DNA from: Magnetospirillum molischianum DSM 120
GTDB taxonomy: Bacteria; Pseudomonadota; Alphaproteobacteria; Rhodospirillales; Magnetospirillaceae
Direction of reading: 5' to 3'
Length of the DNA: 64,000 nucleotides
NCBI RefSeq assembly: GCF_000294655.1
Contig: NZ_CAHP01000034.1
Coordinates: 1 to 64,000, forward strand
Shown here: positions 16,041 to 24,911 of the stretch, piece after piece
How positions within the stretch are numbered: position 1 is the stretch's first letter
Layout of the letters: each line of letters starts with the position of its first letter
Program-made: the position numbers and the translations under genes
Notes under the pieces: model-generated
Databases searched by the model: none
What the model was told of the DNA's origin: nothing
The model's input: the letters and a program-made list of their open reading frames with translations, nothing else

Positions 16041-16079
16041 TCGTTGCGTCGAGGCCGGGTTGCCGCCGTCACGGTAACG

Positions 16080-17681
16080 CTATCTCGGGTGACGTGGAAC
16101 GTAAGCCAGTCCGTCCATTACCATCCGCCAGAACTCCGACCACCCCTCTTCCCGCAAGGTGATGTCGCAGGTTTCGCCCCGCGAACTCCCCGGGATCGGG
16201 GTCAGCACGATTTCCGCAAGCAGGCACTGAAACATCAACCGTGTGCGCCTGACATCATTGCCGACCTCGATTACCTGGAGGGCGCGAACCAAGGTGCTCC
16301 GAATCGTCGCTTCATCCGGCAATTCGGCCGGAAGGTCGCACTGGATATCCTGGCGGACTGTTTTTAACTGGTTCTGCAGGACGAGGATGCGCTGGGTCGC
16401 ACTCTCGGTATCGACGCCACGCTCGACGGCGTCCAGCAGGCGTTCAATCCGGGCCAGAAGATCGGCTTCCTTCTTGCGGAGCTTCTCTCCGTGTCGGGCC
16501 TCGCGAGCGAACGCTCTGACGAGTTGGGGGCGCAACGCCTGCCCGCCCCTCAGTCGTTCGTAGAGGGCTTCGAATACCGCCGTCATCAGCACCGGCTCCC
16601 GCGTTCCCCGCGAGTTGCGGCACTTCTTGGCATAGCGGTGGGTCGAGCAGAGATAACGCGAATTGTTGGCCAGCGACTTTGAACCGCCACACCAGCCGCA
16701 TTTGACCCAGCCGGTCAGGGCGTGCTGGTTGTGGACGGTCAGGATTCGGGGTTCCTCCGGCTCCTGCTTTTTCTGACCAGGCGGCTTGCGGCGATCGATC
16801 TCGCGCACGGCGGCCCACATCTCATCGGAAACGATCCGCAAATGGGGGACGTCCACCTTGGTCCATTCGGATTCCGGATTCAGGATGAACCGCTTCCGGT
16901 TGGTGACCGGGTCGCGCACCACATGGGACCGATTGAAGATCAGCTTTCCCAGGTAGATTTCGTTGCGCAGGATGCCTTCCTGCTTTTTGGCCCCGCCCAT
17001 CAGGGCGTTACGCTTCCACAGCCCGCCATTGGGAGCCGGAATGCCATCGCGGTTCAATCCCTCGACAATTTGCAAGACCGTCTGACCGCCGATGAATTCC
17101 TCATAGACCCGGCGGATCACCACTGCCGCCGCCGCGTCGATCTCGCGCACGCCATTGACGTTGCGCCCCTTCGCATCAACCACACCCCGCACGACCTTGT
17201 AGCCATAGGCACAGGACGAGGCGGCGAACCCCGCCGCGATCCGGGCCCGGTGTCCGCGTTTGACCTTGGACTTCATGTCGCGCAGGAACAGGGCGTTCAT
17301 CGTCCCCTTCAGCCCGATATGCAGTTCGGTGATCCGGCCCTCATGAGCGGTCCAGATACCCACCCCATGATAGCTCAAAGTCTCATAGACGCTCGCGATG
17401 TCCTTTAGGGAGCGGGACAGGCGGTCGAGTCCCTCGGCGACGACGAGGTCGATCCGACCGGCCTTTGCCGCCGCCAGAAGCCGATTGAATCCCGGGCGCT
17501 CCATCGTTGCACCAGAGATCGCCGCATCGGAGAAAACCAAAGCCTGATCCGGGTCGCCTTGCAGTTGGTCCGCAACGAGCCGACAACACAGGTCGATCTG
17601 GTCATCAACTGAAGATGGGTTTTGAAGGTCACTCGAATAGCGAGCATAGATCGCAATTCGAAGAGGGATATCTGGCTTCAT
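16080..17681 (-). CDS. Large serine recombinase
   Basis: This 533-residue protein has three parts. The resolvase catalytic domain (residues 1-150) carries the nucleophile in IAIYARYSSDLQNP (Ser-16). A recombinase domain spans about 165-300 (GYKVVRGVVDAKGRNVNGVR). A zinc ribbon (CGWCGG ... CSTHRYAKKC, around 340-365) is followed by a coiled-coil region (REARHGEKLRKKEADLLARI). This layout is that of phage and ICE large serine integrases. It is the only complete site-specific recombinase in the element. Whether it acts at tRNA-Glu is doubtful, because tRNA 3' ends are usually tyrosine-integrase targets. Confidence 0.9.
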   Translation of the reverse strand: MKPDIPLRIAIYARYSSDLQNPSSVDDQIDLCCRLVADQLQGDPDQALVFSDAAISGATMERPGFNRLLAAAKAGRIDLVVAEGLDRLSRSLKDIASVYETLSYHGVGIWTAHEGRITELHIGLKGTMNALFLRDMKSKVKRGHRARIAAGFAASSCAYGYKVVRGVVDAKGRNVNGVREIDAAAAVVIRRVYEEFIGGQTVLQIVEGLNRDGIPAPNGGLWKRNALMGGAKKQEGILRNEIYLGKLIFNRSHVVRDPVTNRKRFILNPESEWTKVDVPHLRIVSDEMWAAVREIDRRKPPGQKKQEPEEPRILTVHNQHALTGWVKCGWCGGSKSLANNSRYLCSTHRYAKKCRNSRGTREPVLMTAVFEALYERLRGGQALRPQLVRAFAREARHGEKLRKKEADLLARIERLLDAVERGVDTESATQRILVLQNQLKTVRQDIQCDLPAELPDEATIRSTLVRALQVIEVGNDVRRTRLMFQCLLAEIVLTPIPGSSRGETCDITLREEGWSEFWRMVMDGLAYVPRHPR

Positions 17682-17752
17682 AAAAATGGTTATCGCAACG
17701 CCAATTCAGTCGTGCAATATGATTACCAGCAGACTATGACCTATTTTTGTCA

Positions 17753-17787
17753 TTCCCCATCTTTCCCCATCTTTCCCCATCTTTCCC
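17753..17787. repeat. 10-bp tandem repeat TTCCCCATCT, 3.5 copies
   Basis: Three full copies and one partial copy of TTCCCCATCT follow one another without gaps, then a looser copy of TTTCC continues to about 17810. The period of one helical turn would place bound proteins on one DNA face. It lies 72 bases upstream of the serine recombinase start. Confidence 0.85.
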
Positions 17788-17850
17788 TAAGTTTTCCGTA
17801 GTTTCCCTTACTTGAGCCGAACATTCTCCTGTCGTGCTTGGGCAGGATAG

Positions 17851-17870
17851 GCGTGGTGGGCCCACCACGC
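17851..17870. repeat. 20-bp perfect palindrome
   Basis: GCGTGGTGGG is followed immediately by its reverse complement CCCACCACGC. There is no spacer and no T run, so it is not a terminator. It could be a dimer-binding or recombination site. Confidence 0.75.
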
Positions 17871-18087
17871 GCGCCCCTTGGGGGCTCTGGGCTTATTCGC
17901 CCCCTTCGGGTGCTCAACGCGATGACGGCGGGCCTTGCGGCCCGATCGGGTTGGCCGTCGGCTGGAGCCTGGTCCAGTTATTTATGGCAACTCTATAGCT
18001 TTCGACGGGTTGGCTACCCGGAGCCAGCACCGAATGAAACGACGAAGAAGGGGTGAGCGTGCGCCAAGGTACCGGCTTTCGTTCGAT

Positions 18088-18288
18088 TTAACGATATCCC
18101 TTGCCGTTTGCCTCCGTCAGTTCGTCTGCCGCCATCGACACCAGATCGGCGGCGAGGCTGTGACCGGCGGCACGGATGTCACGGGCGATGAAGCCGAGCG
18201 CCCAGGCCAGGGCCATGGTGGATGGATCCGCCGCGTCGTCCGCCTCGGCGTGGATTCGTCTGGTGTTGAGATTGATGATTTCAGCCAT
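18088..18288 (-). CDS. Small hypothetical protein
   Basis: This 66-residue protein begins MAEIINLNTRRIHAEADDAA and continues as an alanine-rich helical chain (ALAWALGFIARDIRAAGHSL). GGAGGAT precedes the ATG at 18288. It has no signal peptide, no convincing membrane segment and no cysteine pair. It lies between the serine recombinase region and a damaged gene. No family was recognised. Confidence 0.5.
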   Translation of the reverse strand: MAEIINLNTRRIHAEADDAADPSTMALAWALGFIARDIRAAGHSLAADLVSMAADELTEANGKGYR

Positions 18289-18402
18289 CGGGGATCCTCC
18301 GATGGTCAAGATTGCAGAGGCGGATGACAGTTCCGGTCATATGGTCCGGTCGTCGAGCAGACGGGTGAGGCTGGGGTCACGCTAGATCGCCGCGAGCCAA
18401 GC

Positions 18403-18732
18403 TCATTGCTCGCCGCCCAGGGGAGCCACCAGTCGGCGGATCGGCGTTGGAATCAGTGAGAAGTAGGCGGCGATCGCGGCACGGGAGGCGTACCAGTTGT
18501 CGTCAGGTGTCCCGACCGGTTCCACCCACACGCCGCGCTGGTCGAGGACGGGACGATCGAGGGTGATGGCGAGAGACGTCCACCGACAATCGACCAGCAA
18601 CCGAACGCACTGTCCCAGCGGCCGTAGAGCCGGGATCCCTCGGGTGTCCTTTCGACCAGCATGGCGTGACCCAACCGCCAGACGGCGGGTCTGGTGAGAC
18701 CGGGGGACAAGGGAGGGGGTGATTTTGTTCAT
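18403..18732 (-). pseudogene. Frameshifted gene of unknown function
   Basis: The ATG at 18732 opens MNKITPSLVPR. The coding-like sequence then moves to another frame (LTRPAVWRLGHAMLVERTPE, GSRLYGRWDSAFGCW) and returns to the first for TSLAITLDRPVLDQRGVWVE and DDNWYASRAAIAAYFSLIPT to the stop at 18403. Two compensating frameshifts explain this best. An intact protein of about 110 residues can be pictured. No family was recognised. Confidence 0.45.
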
Positions 18733-18936
18733 GTTTCGATCCTGCCGACAGCAGGTGCCAGAAGCGGGCACGGTCCCTTCCGGGAACCCTCGATGGTGGT
18801 CTAGTATATCGTGTCAACCGGAAACGCCGCCACGATAGAGCGATGACGCGACCAAAAATTGATCTTCCGACTTCATCCGATAGCGGTTCGATGTCAGGAT
18901 CGGTCACACCAGATCGGACTGAGGTTGGACGTAAGA

Positions 18937-19926
18937 ATGGTGCGTTACGAGAAGGCCGACACACTGTTGCAGTTGGCGATGGATATGCAGGCGGCCCGGG
19001 GCGGGTTGTCGCTTGGCGATATCGAGGACCGGTATGGGGTCGGTCGCCGCACCGCGATGCGAATGCGCGACGCCGTACTGCGCAGCTTCCCCCAGGCCGA
19101 AGAGGTTGCCACCGACGAACGGATCAAGCGCTGGCGTCTCCCCGCCGGAACGCTCAACAGGTTGGTTGGCTTTACCGCCGAGGAACTGGCGTCGCTTGAA
19201 GCCGCCGTCCAATTGCTCGATCGCGATAACCGCGAAGACGAGGCGGACACTCTTGCCGCGCTGTCGGCCAAACTGAAGGCTCTGATGCGGCCCGAGGTTG
19301 CCCGCCGGGTCGAGCCCGATTTAGAGGTTTTGCTGGAGGCCGAGGGGCTGGCGATGCGCCCCGGCCCACGTCCACGCATTAAGGTGATGGTGCTCGAGGA
19401 TCTGCGCGAGGCAATCAAGGGCAGCCGTAAGGTGCGGCTCCGCTATAGGAAAAGGGGGATGCACCAAGTCAAAGAGCGTCTGGTTCATCCCTACGGCTTC
19501 CTCTACGGCCATCGCAACTATCTGGTCGGCTTGCATGAGAACCCCAAGGCTAACAAGGTGGTTCTGTTCAGCCGGCTCAATATCGAGGCGGTCGAGGTGT
19601 TGTCTGACGGTTTTGTCCGTGATCCAGATTTCGACCTCTCCGCCTACGCCGCGCAATCGTTTGGCCTGTTCCAGGACGAACCATTCGCGCTGGTGTGGCG
19701 CTTTGCTCCCGAGGCGGCCGACGACGACGCCGATTTCGTCTTCCACCCCAGCCAGGAGATCGAGCTTCAGAATGACGGCTCGCTTCTGGTCCGCTTCACC
19801 GCTTGCAGCGACCTCGAGATGGCTTGGCACCTGTACGCCTGGGGCAACAAAGTCGAGGTGCTGGAACCGGCGCGGTTGGCCGCGATGGTCAACGGCAACC
19901 GCATGGCGTGGCCCGCGCTGCCCTGA
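18937..19926 (+). CDS. WYL-domain transcriptional regulator of the CRISPR-Cas locus
   Basis: This 329-residue protein has an N-terminal winged HTH (GGLSLGDIEDRYGVGRRTAM) and a central WYL domain around residues 160-230 (VRLRYRKRGMHQVKERLVHP, YGFLYGHRNYLVGLHEN). A C-terminal WCX-like extension ends DLEMAWHLYAWGNKVEVLEP. WYL proteins bind nucleic-acid ligands and often control type I CRISPR-Cas systems. It lies 55 bases before cas3 on the same strand, with a perfect palindrome in the gap. The start at 18937 matches the HTH. Confidence 0.87.
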   Translation: MVRYEKADTLLQLAMDMQAARGGLSLGDIEDRYGVGRRTAMRMRDAVLRSFPQAEEVATDERIKRWRLPAGTLNRLVGFTAEELASLEAAVQLLDRDNREDEADTLAALSAKLKALMRPEVARRVEPDLEVLLEAEGLAMRPGPRPRIKVMVLEDLREAIKGSRKVRLRYRKRGMHQVKERLVHPYGFLYGHRNYLVGLHENPKANKVVLFSRLNIEAVEVLSDGFVRDPDFDLSAYAAQSFGLFQDEPFALVWRFAPEAADDDADFVFHPSQEIELQNDGSLLVRFTACSDLEMAWHLYAWGNKVEVLEPARLAAMVNGNRMAWPALP

Positions 19927-19946
19927 TGTGACCGCTTTGGTCACAT
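19926..19946. promoter_or_regulatory. Perfect palindrome between the WYL gene and cas3
   Basis: ATGTGACC-GCTTT-GGTCACAT has perfect 8-base arms and a 5-base spacer. It touches the WYL stop codon and ends 35 bases before cas3. A half-site, GGTCACAC, occurs at about 18901-18909 upstream of the WYL gene itself. It may be the operator of the WYL protein or an attenuating hairpin; no T run follows. Confidence 0.55.
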
Positions 19947-19981
19947 GGCCGTGAGAGGGTTCTGGCATGATGGAGGGGGTG

Positions 19982-22705
19982 ATGGATCGCAACGATAATT
20001 CGAGTCCGGATTATTTGTCTTGGAAGGGTAAAGCCCGGCCTGATGCAAAGGCGATGTTTCCTTGGCATCCTGCCGCCTATCACTGCCTCGATGTTGCCGC
20101 GGTTGGTGGCGCTATACTTGGGGCAACATCCGTCGCGCGCCGCCGTTGGGCGACCCTGTTGGGAGGGCCTGAGGACGAGTGCATTCCGCTGATTCTGCTC
20201 ACTCTGGCTTTGCATGATTTAGGAAAGTTCACCGGTGCCTTCCAGGCCAAGCTGGCCAACGGTTCCGAGCTGCCGGGTGGGGTGGTCTTTGGCCGAGATC
20301 CTGGTCATGACGTTGCTGGGGGTATTCTCTACGACCAGGCACCTGCGATCGACAATTGGCGCGCAGCCCGGTTCGGCCCCCCCAGGCGGGTCCTGACCAA
20401 GTCCAGGCCGTCACTTGCGGACGAACGGTTTCGCCGCCTCCTTTGGGCCGCTTTTGGTCACCATGGCAGCCCAAGAAGCATGATCGGCGAGGAATTAGGG
20501 CGGTTGGCGACCCCGGTCGACCAAGCTGCGGCGGCCGGATTTCTGAACGACCTTGAGTCTCTGGACGGGTTTGCCGTCCTTGGCCCGTCCTCGCTCTCCT
20601 GGCTGGACGAATCGCGGATCGCCGCCGCCTCGTGGGCTTTGGCCGGGCTGACGGTATTGTGTGATTGGATCGGCTCGAACTCCCGTTGGTTCCCGTACCA
20701 CGCCCCCACCCTGCCTCTCGACATCTACTGGAAGACCGTCACCCGTCCACAGGCTGACCACGCGATCCGTGAAGCCGGATTGATACCCGCTCGTCCCGCT
20801 GGACGGTTCTCCCTGGCCGAGGCACTGCCTGGTATAGCGGCCCCAACACCCTCTCCCATGCAGCATTGGGCGCAGACGATGGCTCTGCCCGAAGGCCCGG
20901 TCCTGGCGATCCTCGAGGATCTGACCGGAGCGGGAAAGACCGAGGCGGCACTTTTGCTTGCGGCTCGGATCATGCGCGAGAAAGGGGCGCAGGGGCTGTA
21001 TCTGGCGTTGCCGACGATGGCAACGGCGAACGCGCTGTATGACCGGTTGGGACCGGTGGTCCGTGCTCTGTTCGTAGGGGAAGACCAGCCCTCATTGGTC
21101 CTGGCCCATTCCGCTCGTGATCTCCATCCCGGTTTTCGCGTGGTCGATCTGGCGGGGCCGACCCCGGCGGAGGGCGGCCGGGTCGGCGACCAGCGAGACG
21201 AATCGGCTGAGGTGACCTGTCCGGCGTGGATCGCCGACGACCGCCGCCGCACTTTTCTGGCCGATATCGGGGTGGGGACGATCGATCAGGCGCTGTTGGC
21301 GGTGCTGCAAACCAAGTTCCAGTCCTTGCGGCTGGACGGCCTGTCGCGGTCGGTTCTGGTGGTGGACGAGGTCCACGCCTACGACGCTTATATGACCGAG
21401 GCCATCGAGGCGTTGCTGCTGGCCCAGGCATCTCTCGGTGGGTCGGCGATCCTGCTGTCGGCGACGTTGCCCGAGGCGACGCGGCGGCGGTTCGAAGCGG
21501 CCTTCACCGGACGCCCCGCCGGAGGAGACGACGGTTCGGCTTATCCGCTGGCCACGTTGGCTTCGGCGACGGGAGCGGTTCACGCCCCGATCGCCGCCGG
21601 ACGGGGAAGTCGGCGCCGATTGCCGGTGCGTTTTCTCGCCGATGCCGATGCTGCCCAGACCCTTTGCCGCGAGGCTGTCGCGCGGGGAGCGGCGGTCGCC
21701 TGGATTCGCAACAGTGTTGATGACGCCCTTGATGCGGTCGAGGCCCTGCATGATCTCGGCCCGACGTGCTCGCTTGATCTATTCCACGCCCGATTCTGCC
21801 TCGGGCATCGGTTGGCGATCGAGCAACGGGTGGTTCGGCGTTATGGCCGAACCGGCGAGCAGGACCGGCAGGGGATCGTCATCGCCACCCAGGTGATCGA
21901 GCAGTCGCTGGATCTCGATTTCGACGTTCTGATCAGCGATCTCGCTCCGATCGACCTGCTGATCCAGCGGGCCGGGCGGCTGGGCAGACATCAGCGTGGA
22001 CCGCGTCCATTCGATCTGTGCCTGCATGTCGTCGGCCCGTCGGCGATCGACGATCCTGGGCCGGGCTGGTTTTCCGCACCGTTTCCCCGCGCCGCCTATG
22101 TCTATCGCGACCATGGGGCTCTCTGGCTGACCCGCCGTCTACTGGAGGAAAGGGGCGCGATCGATCTTCCCGCCGACGCCCGCTTTCTGATCGAGGCGGT
22201 CCACGGTCCGGCAGCCGAGGATCGGATCCCGAAAGCCTTGCGACCGATGCATGACCGGATCGTCGGTGAGGCGGGGGCTCATCGCGCCTATGCCCAGATG
22301 GCTCTGATCGACCTCAAGAACGGATATGCCCCCACCGGCCATGGCTGGGAAGACGATGCCCGGATTTCGACCCGGTTGGGCGAGGCGTCGATGGCGGTGC
22401 GGCTAGCGGTGTGGGATGGCCAGACCCTGGCCCCGATGGTGACGGATATCGATCAGCAACGGGCTTGGCGGTTGTCGGAGGTCTCGGTCCCGCTGCGCCG
22501 CCTCGATCTCGAGCGCGAACCGGGCTCTGACTTGGCGGCGGCTGAACGCGATTTGGCCGGACGGCTTCACTGGCCGGATTGGGCCCCGCCGATCGTCGCC
22601 TTCCGGCGTGACGGCGATGGTTTCAAGAGCTGTGACCGATCTGGACACATCAGGGTGGCACCCTGGACCTATGACTTCTCGACCGGCCTTCGCTATCCCC
22701 GATGA
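19982..22705 (+). CDS. cas3: Type I-E Cas3 nuclease-helicase
   Basis: This 907-residue protein has an N-terminal HD nuclease (AFPWHPAAYHCLD; HDLGKF near residue 78) and a superfamily 2 helicase. The helicase shows Walker A LTGAGKTE (about 314), DEVH box VVDEVHAYD (about 461), motif III SATLPEAT, motif V QVIEQSLDLDFD and motif VI QRAGRLGRH. It degrades DNA recognised by Cascade. GGAGG lies five bases before the ATG at 19982; an in-frame ATG at 19967 is less likely. All key residues are present, so it should be active. Confidence 0.95.
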   Translation: MDRNDNSSPDYLSWKGKARPDAKAMFPWHPAAYHCLDVAAVGGAILGATSVARRRWATLLGGPEDECIPLILLTLALHDLGKFTGAFQAKLANGSELPGGVVFGRDPGHDVAGGILYDQAPAIDNWRAARFGPPRRVLTKSRPSLADERFRRLLWAAFGHHGSPRSMIGEELGRLATPVDQAAAAGFLNDLESLDGFAVLGPSSLSWLDESRIAAASWALAGLTVLCDWIGSNSRWFPYHAPTLPLDIYWKTVTRPQADHAIREAGLIPARPAGRFSLAEALPGIAAPTPSPMQHWAQTMALPEGPVLAILEDLTGAGKTEAALLLAARIMREKGAQGLYLALPTMATANALYDRLGPVVRALFVGEDQPSLVLAHSARDLHPGFRVVDLAGPTPAEGGRVGDQRDESAEVTCPAWIADDRRRTFLADIGVGTIDQALLAVLQTKFQSLRLDGLSRSVLVVDEVHAYDAYMTEAIEALLLAQASLGGSAILLSATLPEATRRRFEAAFTGRPAGGDDGSAYPLATLASATGAVHAPIAAGRGSRRRLPVRFLADADAAQTLCREAVARGAAVAWIRNSVDDALDAVEALHDLGPTCSLDLFHARFCLGHRLAIEQRVVRRYGRTGEQDRQGIVIATQVIEQSLDLDFDVLISDLAPIDLLIQRAGRLGRHQRGPRPFDLCLHVVGPSAIDDPGPGWFSAPFPRAAYVYRDHGALWLTRRLLEERGAIDLPADARFLIEAVHGPAAEDRIPKALRPMHDRIVGEAGAHRAYAQMALIDLKNGYAPTGHGWEDDARISTRLGEASMAVRLAVWDGQTLAPMVTDIDQQRAWRLSEVSVPLRRLDLEREPGSDLAAAERDLAGRLHWPDWAPPIVAFRRDGDGFKSCDRSGHIRVAPWTYDFSTGLRYPR

Positions 22706-22718
22706 AGGAGAGACGCCG

Positions 22719-24410
22719 TTGATCCCGCCTGTTCCGTTCAACCTGATTGCGCATTCCTGGTTGCCATTCCGTCGGGCTTCGGGGGCGCGGTTCGTCGGTC
22801 GTCCCGCCGACATCGTCGCGGGCTATGGCGACGATCCGGTGGTGGCGCTGGACTTTCCCCGCCCCGACTTCACCCTGGCGCTGACCGAATGGCTGATCGG
22901 CCTGATCGCCGCCCGGATGGCGCCAGAAAGCACCGAATCATGGCTCGACCTGATGCAGACGCCCCCTTCGGTCGCTGAGTTGGAGGCGGCTTTGCGCCCG
23001 CTGGAGCCTGCGTTTTGGTTCGATGGCGACGGCCCCCGCTGCTATCAAGACTTCGACACCAAGATGAGCGGGACCGAATTTCCGGTGGCCGCCCTGCTGA
23101 TCGACTCTCCGGGCGATTCAACGAAGGCCAAGAATGCCGACCTTTTCGTCAAGCGGGGCCGTACCCCAAATCTGGGACGGCGTGCGGCGGCGGCGGCCCT
23201 GATCACCCTCCAGACCTATGCCCCACCGGGAGGGGCAGGCCACCGTGTCGGGGTTCGCGGCGGCGGTCCGCTCTCCACTCTGGTCGAAATCGATCTGGCC
23301 GAGGTGCAGGGTCAGCCGGTGCCGGTGCTGTGGACCACCGTTTACGGCAATGTTCCGGCGGGAGGTGACTGGCGGATCGAGGCGGCCGAAGGTCGCGCTG
23401 ATGTCTTTCCCTGGCTGGGGCCGACCCGGACCTCCAGTCCCGACCGCCCCACCAATCCTTCGGATGCTCATCCGTTGCAGGCGTTCTTCGGCATGCCGCG
23501 GCGGATAAGACTCGGTTTCACCGCCGCCGCCGAGGTGGAGTGCGCCCTGCTCGGTGACCGCGATCCGGTGATGGTCGCAACCTACCAAACCGCGCCATGG
23601 GGGGTGCAATACCAAGGATGGACCCATCCCTTGTCGCCGACATACCTGGGGAAAGGGGAGGAGCCGGTGTGGCTTGCCGTCCATCCCCAACCCGGCGGTT
23701 TGCCCTATCGCGATTGGCTGGGGCTCCTGGTTCAGGGCGGCGATGACGCCAAGCAGCGGCCTGCTCCGATGGTTAAGGCGTTCCGAAAGCGGGTGGGGGA
23801 GACCAACCACCCGGTGCGGGTGATAGCCGCAGGCTACGACATGGACAACATGAAGGCCCGCTGCTGGTATCAGAGCCGGATGCCGCTGCGGCCGTTCCTT
23901 GATCGCGATACCGCCGAAACGATGATGGTGCGGGCGGTGAAGCTGGTCGATGGAGCGAAGAAGGCCCTCGATAGCCTGCGCGTGGCCGTCAAGATCGGTC
24001 GGCACGGCCAGCGCGAAGCGAACAAAAACCATTCCGGCCACTGGTCTTACAAGGCCAAGGACAAGGACAAGGACAAGATCGATACGGCCACGCTGGATGA
24101 ACGCTTCTGGCGCGAGACCGAGTCCACGTTCATCGACATTCTGGGGCGGATCGGCGCCGCCGACCTGGAGTTGGACGAAGCGCTCCGCCGCGACTGGCTG
24201 GCCCGGTTGCGCACCCAGGTTTTTCGCCAGTTCGACGACGAAATTCCGATCGAGGGGATCGGCGAGGATGGTGCCCGCCGTGCCGCCTATGCCCGCGCCA
24301 CTCTGCATCGCGCCACGAATGGAGCGCTGAAGAAGGCCCTCGGTCTGGCCGATCCGCCGCCCAAGTCCGGCCAACGCCCCTCTACCCGAGAGAAGGAGAC
24401 CCACGAATGA
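22719..24410 (+). CDS. casA: Cascade large subunit Cse1 (CasA/Cas8e)
   Basis: This large subunit reads the PAM and recruits Cas3. The family start (FNLIAHSWLPFRRASGARFV) lies six residues after a TTG at 22719, which has AAGGAG eight bases upstream and directly follows the cas3 stop. An in-frame ATG at 22671 would overlap cas3 by 35 bases and has no good ribosome site. The protein is about 563 residues, close to the usual Cse1 length. A lysine/aspartate-rich run (KAKDKDKDKIDTAT) lies near residue 450. It overlaps cse2 by four bases. Confidence 0.9.
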   Translation: MIPPVPFNLIAHSWLPFRRASGARFVGRPADIVAGYGDDPVVALDFPRPDFTLALTEWLIGLIAARMAPESTESWLDLMQTPPSVAELEAALRPLEPAFWFDGDGPRCYQDFDTKMSGTEFPVAALLIDSPGDSTKAKNADLFVKRGRTPNLGRRAAAAALITLQTYAPPGGAGHRVGVRGGGPLSTLVEIDLAEVQGQPVPVLWTTVYGNVPAGGDWRIEAAEGRADVFPWLGPTRTSSPDRPTNPSDAHPLQAFFGMPRRIRLGFTAAAEVECALLGDRDPVMVATYQTAPWGVQYQGWTHPLSPTYLGKGEEPVWLAVHPQPGGLPYRDWLGLLVQGGDDAKQRPAPMVKAFRKRVGETNHPVRVIAAGYDMDNMKARCWYQSRMPLRPFLDRDTAETMMVRAVKLVDGAKKALDSLRVAVKIGRHGQREANKNHSGHWSYKAKDKDKDKIDTATLDERFWRETESTFIDILGRIGAADLELDEALRRDWLARLRTQVFRQFDDEIPIEGIGEDGARRAAYARATLHRATNGALKKALGLADPPPKSGQRPSTREKETHE

Positions 24411-24898
24411 GTTTCCCCGAAACCGCCGTGCAATGGTGGCAGAGCCTGGAGCACAGCCCAGGCGACCGCGCCGCGTTGCGCCGCGCCGATGATCTGGTCG
24501 CGGCGGTACCGATCCGGGCGTGCCGCGACTTCCTGGTCCGCACCGGCGGTATCGCCGCCGACGACCGGTCAATCGAGGCCAGGGTGGCGGTGACTCTGGT
24601 GCTGGCCCATGTCCGCCGTGACGAAGGAAGCGGTTCCTTTGCCCGTCGTCTCGGCCTGCCTCCCAACGCCGAGACACCGGTGCTGACCGAAACCCGGTTT
24701 CGCCGCCTGCTCAAAATCGAGTCTCCGCTGGAGCTCGTCCTGCCGCTGCGCCGTGCCTTGCGGTTCACCGACCATGCTGCCCCGGTGGCCGACCTTTCCC
24801 TCTCGATCCTGTCATGGGGCGAGCGGACCCGTCGCCGCTGGCTGTTCGAGTATTTCAATGAATCCGCCGCCGCTCCGGCGTCCAATCCTGCTGCCTGA
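24407..24898 (+). CDS. casB: Cascade small subunit Cse2 (CasB)
   Basis: This 163-residue, mostly helical, arginine-rich protein matches Cse2: WWQSLEHSPGDRAALRRADD, FARRLG, LTETRFRRLLKIES. Two copies normally stabilise the displaced strand in Cascade. Its start overlaps the cse1 stop (ATGA), and cas7 begins 13 bases after its stop. Confidence 0.9.
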   Translation: MSFPETAVQWWQSLEHSPGDRAALRRADDLVAAVPIRACRDFLVRTGGIAADDRSIEARVAVTLVLAHVRRDEGSGSFARRLGLPPNAETPVLTETRFRRLLKIESPLELVLPLRRALRFTDHAAPVADLSLSILSWGERTRRRWLFEYFNESAAAPASNPAA

Positions 24899-24911
24899 AA
24901 GGGGTTTACCG

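Larger units (their letters stand above)
17682..18087. other. 406-bp intergenic region rich in repeats and palindromes
   Basis: No convincing gene was found here. The region contains a 10-base tandem repeat (17753-17787), a 20-base perfect palindrome (17851-17870), and GC-rich hairpins such as GCCCC-TTG-GGGGC (about 17872-17885). It lies upstream of the serine recombinase and could hold its promoter or attachment-like sites. Confidence 0.5.

Noticed and set aside
17838-18056. 72-codon plus-strand frame
   Set aside because: No ribosome site or family pattern, and it spans palindromic DNA.
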